In this document: positions 43,656-52,370 of the stretch, piece after piece
Position numbering within the stretch: position 1 is the first letter of the stretch
Layout: each line of letters starts with the position of its first letter
Origin: Carex sylvatica
Lineage: Eukaryota > Streptophyta > Magnoliopsida > Poales > Cyperaceae
Assembly: GCA_964058845.1 (NCBI GenBank)
Contig: CAXKVR010000214.1
Location: forward strand, 1-52,370
Length of the DNA: 52,370 nucleotides
Direction: 5' to 3'
Made by a program: the position numbers and the translations under genes
The notes under the pieces: model-generated
The model's database searches: none
Seen by the model: only the letters and a program-made list of their open reading frames with translations
Told to the model about the DNA's origin: nothing

Positions 43656-44050
43656 TAGGGTGTTTTTGAGTTAAGCTCCTTTGTCAACTCAACTCTAAAA
43701 CTTATCAAATTGATTTTAAACAATTAATTCAAACTGTTGAAATCTTTTTACCTTACAAGTGATGCATCTACCTGTGAAAATTTAAAATTTTTGAATTAAT
43801 TTTGTATGAAGTTAAGTGGTCAAAAGGCATCTAAAAAATAAATGCATTAAAATTAATTTATAAACTTTCTAATTTTAACCACTTGACTCTTTATAAAATT
43901 AATTCGAAATTTTAAATTTTTTGCATGTAGACGCATCACTCGTAAGGTAGAAGGAATTTAACAGTTTAGATTTGTCGTTTAAAACCAATCAGTTAAATTT
44001 TAGAGTTGTGTTCACAAGAGAACTTGGTGAACTTAGGGACAACCCTAGTT
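43656..44050. mobile_element. Foldback element with arms of about 170 bp
   Basis: Left arm from AGAACTAGGG (43661) to 'gttaagtggtcaaaa' and right arm from 'ttttaaccacttgac' to CCCTAGTTTT (44053) are inverted copies. Within the arms 'ccttacaagtgatgcatctac' faces 'gtagacgcatcactcgtaagg', and 'caactctaaaactta' faces 'taaattttagagttg'. No target duplication found. Confidence 0.8.
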
Positions 44051-44814
44051 TTACTCCATCTATCAATATCGATATCGATATATTTGATAGAAGTACTAGA
44101 CAATGAATGGACGGAAGCCTTCTCTCAATATCGATATATATTGATAGAAGTACTAGAAAATGAAAGGACAAAAAGGCGCACAAATTATTTGAGATGGGGA
44201 GAAAGGTAGCATTTCAGACATTTAATACCACATATTTTCGAATAATATTTGTTTATTATTATCATTATTTCTATATTATTTCAAATTGATAAATAATATG
44301 ACCAAGTTACAAGTAGTCTTTACAAATGAAAATTAGTATTTTTTTTACGAAGTATTAGTATTATGATAAATTATTTATATTAGAAAAAAATAACTATGTT
44401 TTTTTTTTTTCCGAATTATATATATATGCATAATATTATAATTAAGTTTCAGACCAGAACTATATGAACTTGCAGGATTTACTGAAATTCCCTTTTGCGA
44501 AAACCATCGTGTTTAAACTTTAAATAAACTAATTAATATAACTGAATGAGTAACTTTAATTTAGCTGGAAATGAATATCCGATTCAATATGATCTGATGT
44601 TTTTAATTCTTTTTAATAAAGGATATTTATAAATTTGAAAAGAGTTTTAAATTAAAAGACAATAAAATTAATTAATTTGTGAGTATTGAAAGTTTAGAGG
44701 GAGAATACGTAATTTTGAAATTTAGAGAAAAGAATACATAATTTTGAGGTCTTAAAGGGTATACGTCAAATTCCCCCCTAAATACAATTGTATAATTTAT
44801 ACCAATATACATCA
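44051..44814. other. Intergenic spacer
   Basis: AT-rich. 'atatttgatagaagtactaga.aatga' is repeated at about 44080 and 44140. No gene. Confidence 0.5.
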
Positions 44815-45190
44815 CTACCCTAAATTCCAAACCCAACATGTTCAATTTTAGTAGGCCCAAATTAGTTTTGAACTACAAATAGCATTTTCTTTTATGGTCC
44901 AATGTTTAGCAACAAATGAGCCCAACAAAATAAGATAGGCATGACCACCCTCCAGTCCGGACAAGTATACTCTCAGGTATTGAACAGTGAGTCCAGAGGG
45001 GCCAGTATTATTTGTGCTTTGAGATTCGTGCAAAGTTAAAAGCACGGTCCGGATCCACTAATTATAAAAGATTATCTTTTACGGTACATGGGAGGATGCA
45101 TATTCCCAGTCCTCGGCCCATCAAGGAATGCAGATCCGAAATGCATTAACATTTAATTTACCTTAATAACATGGGGTGTATGTGGTTAGG
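44815..45190 (+). repeat. Dispersed duplicated segment, copy 2
   Basis: Diverged copy of 18906-19136 with an extra block of about 165 bp (about 44957-45119). It lies roughly 1 kb upstream of the two-exon gene at 46133. Confidence 0.6.
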
Positions 45191-45244
45191 TCCGAATAAA
45201 TTAAGAACGGTGTGGTGCAGCACTATAGAGGATATTGACTCCTA

Positions 45245-45525
45245 CTCCTGGATCTATATAGATATGCTACTTTTGTAAATAAAAAGTAAGGCATATCTTA
45301 CTATTTTAATTTGGATCGTATATGATTTACAACAAATGGATCGGATTGATCTAATTTAAAATTCAAAAAAATATAAAATTTAGTCTCAAAACACATTTCA
45401 ATATAGAGATCACATCTAACAATTCAAGTCAGACTTTTTAGATTTTGAAAATAAAAAAATGACTTATAAGCATATACTCTCATATGCTTATGTAAGTAGA
45501 GTAGCCAATCTCTCTCTATATGTAT
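45245..45525. mobile_element. Foldback MITE related to 983-1388
   Basis: 'gatatgctacttttgtaaat' (left) faces 'cttatgtaagtagagtagcc' (right). The inner 'tttagtctcaaaacacattt' with 'atagagatcaca' matches, inverted, the arms of the MITEs at 983-1388 and 3655-3975. Confidence 0.6.
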
Positions 45526-46132
45526 ATTCCGGTAATGCCAACTCCTATTGCTCTAGGAAAATTATAATGGAGATTAATTTTAGATGAAAATGTTAACTTT
45601 AATAAGAATATCAGGGTACAACTCCAAATCTACTCCAAATAAACAATTAAGCAAACACATTTCACCCAACAATTACAATGCCCCTTCATGTGTGCTGAAG
45701 GGGACACCACAACTCTCTCTCTCGCTCTCTCTTTGTTTTTTTTTTTTGTAAGTTGTTATACAATTGGTGTGCTGCCAAGTACCTGGACAGCTAGGCTGTT
45801 GGTATTCATAAAGAATGGCAACATGAGGGACATGATGCCCACCTTGCAGTTCATCTCTCTATAGAAATATATATATGTGTATACTTATATGGAAATCATA
45901 GTGAATTACTAATTAGCGGCCCACAGTATAGTTTAAGTACTATTTTTAATCTAAGATTGAGCCAGGTGTCATGCTACTATTGCCAATTATCTTGTAGTCT
46001 GTTGCATGAAAGACTAATATAAGTATTATTACTAGACCTTCATGCCAGACACAAACAATTCAAACACAACCTCAATCAGAAACCTCAAAACCCAATCGAT
46101 TTTTGTCCCATTATTGGACAACCAATAACAAA
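45526..46132 (+). other. Upstream region of the two-exon gene
   Basis: Promoter and 5' UTR expected here. A CT-rich run (45714-45745, 'ctctctctctcgctctctc') and a 'ctaatataagtatt' TATA-like site near 46013 are the only marked features. Confidence 0.4.
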
Positions 46133-46827
46133 ATGAGTTCTTCCAATAGGCTGCAATCATCTGAGAGATCAAACTCAATGGCACGAGAGAGCTTCAAGTG
46201 TACTGCACCATGCTTATACTTGCCTGTATTTTCCAAGAGAAAATCAATGGTGCATCTAACAAGTGAAAAGAGAGGCGCAGCAGAGATTCCTGAGGAACTC
46301 AACAAAGATCCTGAACCTGACAACATTACAGACTCTGCTACCAATGAGGTTTTAAGGGCATCATCCTTCGACCATTTTGCACGTAGCTCCTGCAACTCAG
46401 GTACTCAACCTTTTATAAAAGCAAGGCAATGTATATGTTTGCTGCAAATATCAATGTTTCTTGGACGAATGTACTGGGAATAGTTTCATATATTTGAAGA
46501 AAAGCGTTGATTACTCATAAACTAAGATGATTTATTACAGGTATAGTCTTTAATCCGATGAGTGATGAAGAGGGATGGAAATCGCCGTTATTTGACTTGC
46601 TTGTGGAGTTAATCAAAAGTAGAAACAGTGACATTAAATCACCCGTAGATGTGGCTTTTGTTTTCAGCTGCGATCCGAAGAAGACTGTCAAAGCGAAAAG
46701 GGCATTGTTGATAGCTCAGAGTAAATCACTTCAACTAAAACGCAAATCACCTCATGTTGACCCTGAATTAACAAGACCTTCATTTTCATGTCCTGGATCT
46801 CCAATGCGAGCTAACAGTTTGCGTTGA
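46133..46827 (+). CDS. Two-exon gene, plant protein of unknown function
   Basis: Exons 46133-46400 and 46541-46827 with a GT-AG intron of 140 bp; 184 residues. The ATG at 46133 (aacaaaATGAGT) is the first in frame; upstream there is only a TTG. The N-terminal half is Ser-rich and polar (MSSSNRLQSSERSNSMARES, then a short CTAPCLYLPVF stretch, then an acidic EELNKDPEPDN region). The second exon has a compact helical-looking segment (WKSPLFDLLVELIKSRNS), then DVAFVFSCDPKKTVKAKRAL and a basic, Ser/Pro-rich tail. No signal peptide or membrane span. I do not recognise the family; the basic tail and acidic middle would suit a regulatory or adaptor protein but nothing shows this. The frame is open through both exons with good splice sites, so it is probably real. 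Confidence 0.7.
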
Positions 46828-48555
46828 AGTGTTTATTTTATGTGCTTGAATGATTAATTGGTATCTTTATTTCATTCATGTGGTACTGAGCGTCGGAATT
46901 TTGAACTTGGACAAAATATGGAGAGTAACAAATAGCTACCCGCAGTTGAATTGTAGATTGTATTTTGTATTCATTCAACTGTAAAAATGGCAGATGTGTT
47001 TTTGGACAAAAATAAAAACATTACAAACCCTCCTCCACGTATAATTATCATTAAGGGAGGAACTTTGGTTACTAAAATTTTGTAAGATCAAAAGATGGTG
47101 AATGAATTACATTTTTATAATATATACACCTGCTCGCATTTATTTTGAGTTTATCCACCATAGAATAAATTTATCAGAATACAAATTTTTTTACCAAATG
47201 AAGTTGGCATTTGTAGAGAAGTTGTTATGCCCCTAGGGCTTTTCTGTTGTTATAAATGAAAAGAAAACATCTCAGAATTTAGTACAGTTATTTTAGGCCG
47301 TATCAAAACTTTGTTGTCTGTGATAAAAACACAATTAATCGGAACTAAGTCAAACAATAGCAATGTGATGTAAAAACCATCTAAAATAACACAAAACCAA
47401 ACAAAAAGTGCCAAATGAAAAGATAATTCTATGTTATGCAGCAATGGCCCTCGAAGAAGAGTAATCGGAAGTAAGTTATCTATTGATCATGAATTAAAAA
47501 CCTGCTAAGAAAATTTGCTATGCAATGCAAATTATAGATATTTTTCCTTTTTAATTATCTGATTCTTGTTATACGTATTCCTACTGAATGTAATTTCTGC
47601 GAATACTCTGCTTACGAAACTGGCATTAAGTTAGGAAATAAATTACATATTATAATTTATTGCACATATATATATCTCGTCAATAAACCCAACAATTAAT
47701 ACACTAGATCAACCCAATAAAGATATGCTCCCAGGTTAATTCTGGTTTCAGCCCATTTTAATACAACTTTGGTGTTTAGAAATAAACACAGTAACTCAAT
47801 TGGAACCTCTGTTTTCTTTGCCTCAAGAGCAGTTCTATAACTGTTCTGATTGACCTTCCAAGGAGGTCTGCAGTCCACCTCTAGGCTATTGTACTATTGT
47901 TTTTCTTTTGAGGAAAAATAAGGATCAAAGTCCTTATTTTAATTTTATTGACATTTGAAAGAAAGAAGGTATAGGTTTTTATTTGAAACCTATTACATGT
48001 GTAAATAAGAAAAGATACTCAACATTGTTGAGTGACTTTAGTTTCCTTACAAATCTGAAAATAAAACAGTAAAAAAACAAACAAGGGAATTACTATTAAT
48101 TTCCCTATTTGTATGCTGGAGGGAAAGATGCTCAAGAATGTTCAAGAATACTTGAGGGTGGTGAACAACATGCATGTTGAAGCTTTAAATGACTACATAT
48201 ATATAGTTACAGTTAATTTAAGGTACTCTACAATTTCTTGTTTTTTGTGAAAAAAACAATATTACATCTCCTCAAGAAACTAAAAAAGGATTGAAAAAGA
48301 ATATTAATTGTAATAGATGGTCTTGTTTGAAGCCCATAATATCAAAGTATTGTTTGAAGCCCAATATTGAATTGGTTCCCCTGTTCACCATTTCAATGGT
48401 CCCAGACCGATTCTCACCCAGGAAAAAAATAATGAATAGAATGTCAACTCAAACATACTATTATAAAGAAACTGGAACAATAGGAAATTAACACCAACAA
48501 TAAAATAATGTTCCATATTCAGTTATCTTTCCTCCAATAGAAGGGAAGAACAAAA
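46828..48555. other. Intergenic spacer
   Basis: No supported gene. A minus-strand stretch at about 47878-47750 reads like coding (DCRPPWKVNQNSYRTALEAK) and could be a gene fragment, but I could not assign it. Confidence 0.5.
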
Positions 48556-48780
48556 ATGGAATCTCTACCAGATGATGTTTTGTACCAGATCCTTCTAACT
48601 GGCATTCAAGCAGGACAATTGGACCATGTGGACCTCTGCTCCCTCAAAGTTGTAAACAGACGCTTCAAAAAGCTGACACAGTAGCCTACCTTGTGGGCCA
48701 CCCTCCTTTCCCGTGATTTCCCTAGATGCTTCTATTCTTTTAGAGCTCCTTTGAAAGACAATTATAGGAGGACGCATAGA
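48556..48780 (+). pseudogene. F-box-like gene fragment
   Basis: From ATG at 48556 the reading is MESLPDDVLYQILLTGIQAG, then DLCSLKVVNRRFKKLTQ, then a TAG at 48682, then in the same frame PTLWATLLSRDFP. The LPDDVLYQIL start, the L.S...V.RRF.. middle and the LW..LL..DF end fit an F-box motif. A stop where a codon is expected and no recognisable downstream domain make it a likely pseudogene or fragment. The family call rests on about 60 residues. Confidence 0.55.
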
Positions 48781-49121
48781 TAAGTTCTTTAATTCTTTCA
48801 TTGCAAGCCAATTATAAGATATCCAAATTTGTGAGGCATGTGTATAACAAACTCTGGAATAGAAACTTAAGGTGTCAGATTGGGTCAGGTATTAACATAG
48901 TTTACTTGTTTGATTTGAGTTATAATCATTTCATTGGTTTTCTCTTGTACAATCAAGCCATCAATTTCATTTCTTTTATCTGTCAAATATATCTCTCAGG
49001 AACATCACTCATACCTAACCAGTCTGATCCATTCGTCTGAATTCTTCGAAATCTGTGAGCGTATTGTTGTGGGTTTGGCCTGTCAGCGACTTCAACACTG
49101 AGGTCCTTAGCTTTAGATTAA

Positions 49122-49124
<3 letters not shown>

Positions 49125-49157
<33 letters not shown>
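49125..49157. repeat. TA microsatellite
   Basis: (TA)n of about 32 bp between the F-box-like and FAR1-like fragments. Confidence 0.9.
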
Positions 49158-49160
<3 letters not shown>

Positions 49161-49220
49161 GCAAAGGAAATGAAGTTAACAAATTGACCAGAAAAAAAAG
49201 ACAAAACATATTCTAATCGT

Positions 49221-49490
49221 ATGCATCATATTGCTTTGACCAGAAAAAAAATTGACCTAGAAGGCATGACCTTAGAGGAGAAGGCAATTATAAAACAGAT
49301 GCGAGCATCGAATGTGTCAACCTTACAAATTTGGAATTACTTAGGAGAAAATACTAGTGGGATTGATAAACTTTATTTTTTAAAGAAGGATGTCAATAAT
49401 CAAATAGTTGAGAAAAACATGAGATTGCATGCACTACCAGAATTCTGGTTTGTACCAAGGGTAGCTATAGCTTGTAACATGAGTATTTAA
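49221..49490 (+). pseudogene. FAR1/FRS-like (MULE-derived) protein fragment
   Basis: An 89-codon frame: LTRKKIDLEGMTLEEKAIIK, then MRASNVSTLQIWNYLGENTSGIDKL, then FLKKDVNNQIVE. This resembles the linker just before the MULE transposase core in FAR1-related proteins (H....R....AQ...... G.....I...L....GG......KD..N.I). The FAR1 DNA-binding domain upstream and the transposase and SWIM domains downstream are not present. Probably a remnant of a Mutator-like or FAR1-type gene. Confidence 0.45.
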
Positions 49491-49557
49491 GATCCATGTT
49501 AAAGAATTGACATTTTTAATTCTGTATGACGCTTGTCCATGTTATCATCTCCTATCG

Positions 49558-50060
49558 ACTCATGTTAATAATATTGGAAGAGCTCGTCCCCTTAGATAAT
49601 ATATTTTATTGGAGGCTCATGTTAATAGTTGATCCTATACCCATGAAAATAGTTGTCAAGTAGTAGGACATACTTTTTACAAGGACTCACCCATGTTATT
49701 GTTTCAATATTGATACTGTTTATGTTATTTTATTGTAGGGGTCCATGTTAATATTGGACCAGCCACTCATGTTATTAATCTGGATTGTTGGATCAGATTT
49801 TTTGCAAGGGCCTTGTCCCATGTTATTGTTTCATTGATCCCAATTATATTATTCTATTCTAGGGTCCATATTAATATTGGACCAGCCACCCATGTTATTA
49901 ATCTGAATTGTTGGGTCAGACTTTTTGTAAGGCCTGTGTCCCATGTTATTGTTTCACTGACCCTGTTTATATTATTTTATTATAGGGTCCATGTTAATAC
50001 TTAACCAAAAATTCATGTTATTAATATGGATTATCTTATCCAATTATAACATGGGCACGG
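49558..50060 (+). repeat. Tandem array of about 122-bp units rich in CATGTTAATA
   Basis: Units start at about 49693, 49818 and 49940 with 'catgttattgtttca', then 'gggtccatgttaatattgga', then 'ccatgttattaatctg' and 'tcagactttttgtaaggcc'. An eroded unit precedes them (49558-49690). The short motif CATGTTAATA and its inverse alternate. The frame at 49813-50004 is produced by the repeat. Confidence 0.8.
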
Positions 50061-51012
50061 CCATGTTAATAATTTCAATTTTCTTTTGTCAGATTATTAT
50101 TTCTCATTTTTTTTGGTATCTCCCTTTTAACCGTGAATATAACTAAAAATAAGATGTCCACGAATTATAATAGTGTATAAAATAACTTTAGTTTTGAAAC
50201 ATAAGCATTTGGGTTTTAAAATTCTCCCAAATTTTTGAGATACGCAATTAATTCACCAAATTGGAAAAAAAAAAAATATTACGATGACTATATCACCAAA
50301 TATATATTCACCAAATTTTTTGAGATACACAATTAACTCCCAAGAGCATCAGTTATTTTGGCTAAATCCCACCCCCCAGCTGCTCATTGAACAACTCACT
50401 CACCTTCATTTCCCAGTGCTGTATATCAAATAACAAAAGGTATTGAAAATGTACCAGATTTGATCCATAGTATGGACCGATATGTGTTATGCATAGTACC
50501 ATATTGGTCTGTACTTTTCAGTTTTTTGCATCCAGAGTAGAAAGCTACTTTTTGAATGTGTATTTATTTAGCTGAATTTTGGCAACATTGATTAACGGGT
50601 TCACACATATTAAATCCGTTAGCTGAAATATTTATCCGTACGTGAACTAAACTCGATTAGATAAACCCATCAAGAAGCATGGTCCCCTCACCATCTCTGA
50701 CACCTGCATGGGATATAACAATGTTAGATATACTTCAACAGTTTTTCTTAAAAAGAGAAAAATATATACTAATTTGTCTCCAACTTCACTAAAAAACACA
50801 CACACACATTAAACTCAACAAGTTTACAGGATATATATTATGGTAATTTTTCGTCATATAGTTAACGGTGTTAATTTAAAGTAATAGATATCTTGCATTA
50901 TAGATTGATTGTCACAAAATCAGAATTTCATAGGATGTTGGTCGATTAAAAAAAATCAGAAATTAAATGCATCACTTTTAACTCATCACAGTACCAAAAT
51001 TTATAAAATATG
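50061..51012. other. Spacer left of the copia element
   Basis: No gene. 'ccatagtatggaccgatatgtgttatgcatagtaccat' (50465-50502) resembles the inner right arm of the MITE at 983-1388 near 1350, so a MITE fragment is likely here. Confidence 0.4.
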
Positions 51013-51326
51013 TGTTGAAGCGCCACAGAAGATCATTCTCACCAAGATGGAAGGTGGTGCTGGAGATGGTGCGCAATATCAAAAAGGAGCTGGAGATTAT
51101 TTGTTGCATTATAATATCATGTAAATATAGAATTAGTCAAGCTAAGTTTGGAAAGTAGAATAGGCAGATTGTTGCCTTCTCACGTATAGCTATTCTATAT
51201 ATTGATATATCTCCTCCTGCTGAAATGGTACAAACGAATTATAATTTTTCCATTAAATGAAATCGGGAGGGAAGGGAGCTTTCATGGGAGTGTTGTGTTC
51301 TTTATTTCTATCTTATTAATTTGACA
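51013..51326 (+). mobile_element. Ty1/copia 5' LTR (start inferred)
   Basis: The LTR end is fixed by the primer binding site that follows: ...TTTGACA at 51326. TGTTGAAGCGCC at 51013 is the best TG start (314 bp). TGTTGGTCG at 50936 is an alternative. The 3' LTR is beyond the window. Confidence 0.6.
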
Positions 51327-51341
51327 TAGTATCAGAGCCAA
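51327..51341 (+). other. Primer binding site of the copia element (initiator tRNA-Met)
   Basis: TAGTATCAGAGCCAAG resembles the TGGTATCAGAGC site used by most plant copia elements, complementary to the 3' end of initiator tRNA-Met. Confidence 0.85.
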
Positions 51342-51457
51342 GTTCAATCCTGGGAGGTAACAAACATTTTAGTTTTCTCTCTGTTATTTCGAAAACTTGG
51401 CAGTAGCTCTCTGTTTTTTCTTTTTCCTCCAAAACCGAAAATACTTGATCCAAAACA

Positions 51458-52370
51458 ATGTCTGAAAAAACCTCAGAATCAGGAGAAGCAGCAAATACCG
51501 CTGCACTTCTGGAAAACTAACCCAACTATTAGCCATGCAACAAAATCAGATCATGGCCTTGCAACAACCTCAGACCAATACCCTACCACCTGCTACAACT
51601 GTAGTAGAAGCACCAATACATCCAAACCCAATTTCCACCAAGTTGAATGACACAAACTACACCCTTTGGTCCCAAGCAGTGCTGATGTATGTGAAAGGCC
51701 GTGATAAAATGAAACACATTAGCGGCAACCCTCCTCCACCACCACCGACTGATCCATTATTTCTAAGATGGGATATTGATGATGCTGTAGTAAAGGGATG
51801 GTTAATTAATTCTCTAGATCAACAACTACAAAATACATTTATTCGGTATCCAACTGCAAAAGAAGTATGGGATGCAGTTGCCACTACATTCTATGATGGG
51901 AATGACAAGGCACAGGTGTATAATCTGAACAAGAGAGTAACTCGGCTCAAACAGTCGGGTAGAACCATAGAAGAGTACTATCATGAACTACAGGGGTTAT
52001 GGCGTGAGATTGATTATCGTCGTCCAAATCCTATGGTTCATGCAGAGGATATCACAAAATTTAATGAGTTTGTTCAAGAAACTCGGGTCTATACTTTCCT
52101 AGATGGCCTTGATGACCGACTAGACAACGTGAGAGCTATAGTCTTGCAAATGACAGCCTTCCCTTCGGTAGAACAAGCATACGCAATAGTCAGAAGAGAG
52201 ACTTCACGACAAGGAGTTATGCTCAAGGGAGAGGAAGGACTCAACAGCTCTATGGCCATGGTGTCACAGGGGTACAAACACTTTGAGGTAAATTCTGTTT
52301 CAAACAAGTATTCAACTAAGCATGAAAAGGCAAAATTAAAATGTAGTCATTGTGGTGGCACGGGACATCT
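51458..52370 (+). pseudogene. Ty1/copia gag, frameshifted, running off the window
   Basis: ATG at 51458 opens a frame that stops after 20 codons (TAA about 51518). A one-base loss near 51515 puts the rest in another frame, which is open from 51511 to the window end. That frame shows copia gag features: LNDTNYTLWSQAVLMYVKGR, then AKEVWDAVATTFYDGND, then IEEYYHELQGLWREIDYRRP, then FLDGLDDRLDNVRAIVLQM, and CSHCGGTGH, the start of a CCHC zinc knuckle cut by the window edge. Protease, integrase and reverse transcriptase would lie to the right. Confidence 0.9.

Noticed and set aside
47696..47878. Minus-strand frame with a coding-like start (DCRPPWKVNQ...)
   Set aside because: Only about 40 residues look coding and I could not match a family or find splice partners.
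1..52370. CRISPR arrays, bacterial operons or a biosynthetic cluster
   Set aside because: Tandem arrays here have long diverged units without spacers, genes are spliced and unrelated, and the composition is that of plant nuclear DNA.

Overview
The window is nuclear DNA of a flowering plant, most likely a eudicot. It is AT-rich, its genes have GT-AG introns, it carries a nuclear-type tRNA-Gln, and much of it is plant transposon debris (hAT, CACTA, Ty1/copia, Ty3/gypsy, LINE and many foldback MITEs). All exon models were read by eye from frame continuity, splice sites and remembered family motifs; no database search was possible.

Layout. 1-1.7 kb: last three exons of an HCF145-like plastid RNA-binding protein, entering from the left edge, with a foldback MITE in its last intron. 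1.7-4.8 kb: AT-rich spacer with direct repeats, two foldback elements and a tRNA-Gln(UUG) on the minus strand. 4.8-7.3 kb: an intact single-exon G-type lectin receptor-like kinase (minus). 10.9-12.4 kb: a three-exon gene for a small secreted subtilisin-propeptide-like inhibitor, followed by a poly(A) retroposed insert with a 17-bp target duplication. 14-18 kb: tandem repeats, a foldback element and LINE remnants. 20.1-25.5 kb: an 81-bp satellite-like array joined to a decayed hAT transposase, itself split by a solo LTR with a 5-bp target duplication. 25.5-26.2 kb: 3' end of a PDR-type ABC transporter pseudogene. 26.4-29.5 kb: two CACTA-like 5' ends and a Ty3/gypsy-type LTR. 31.9-38.2 kb: a complete 12-coding-exon sterol C-24 methyltransferase 1 (SMT1)-like gene (minus) with a CACTA element in intron 3. 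38.3-40.7 kb: its upstream region, loaded with four small DNA elements. Two related 1.5-1.9 kb direct repeats (29.5-31.0 and 41.15-43.0 kb) bracket the SMT1 gene. 43-46 kb: more foldbacks. 46.1-46.8 kb: a two-exon gene of unknown function. 48.5-50.1 kb: F-box-like and FAR1-like fragments and a tandem array. 51.0 kb to the right edge: 5' part of a Ty1/copia element (LTR, primer binding site, frameshifted gag).

The genes do not form a pathway or cluster; they are independent plant genes in a repeat-rich region. I see no coherent new multi-gene system. The most interesting items are the intact SMT1-like gene with substitutions concentrated in two conserved sterol-binding regions and its bracketing by direct repeats, the 81-bp array fused to a hAT remnant, and several cleanly delimited small elements whose target duplications can be read directly.
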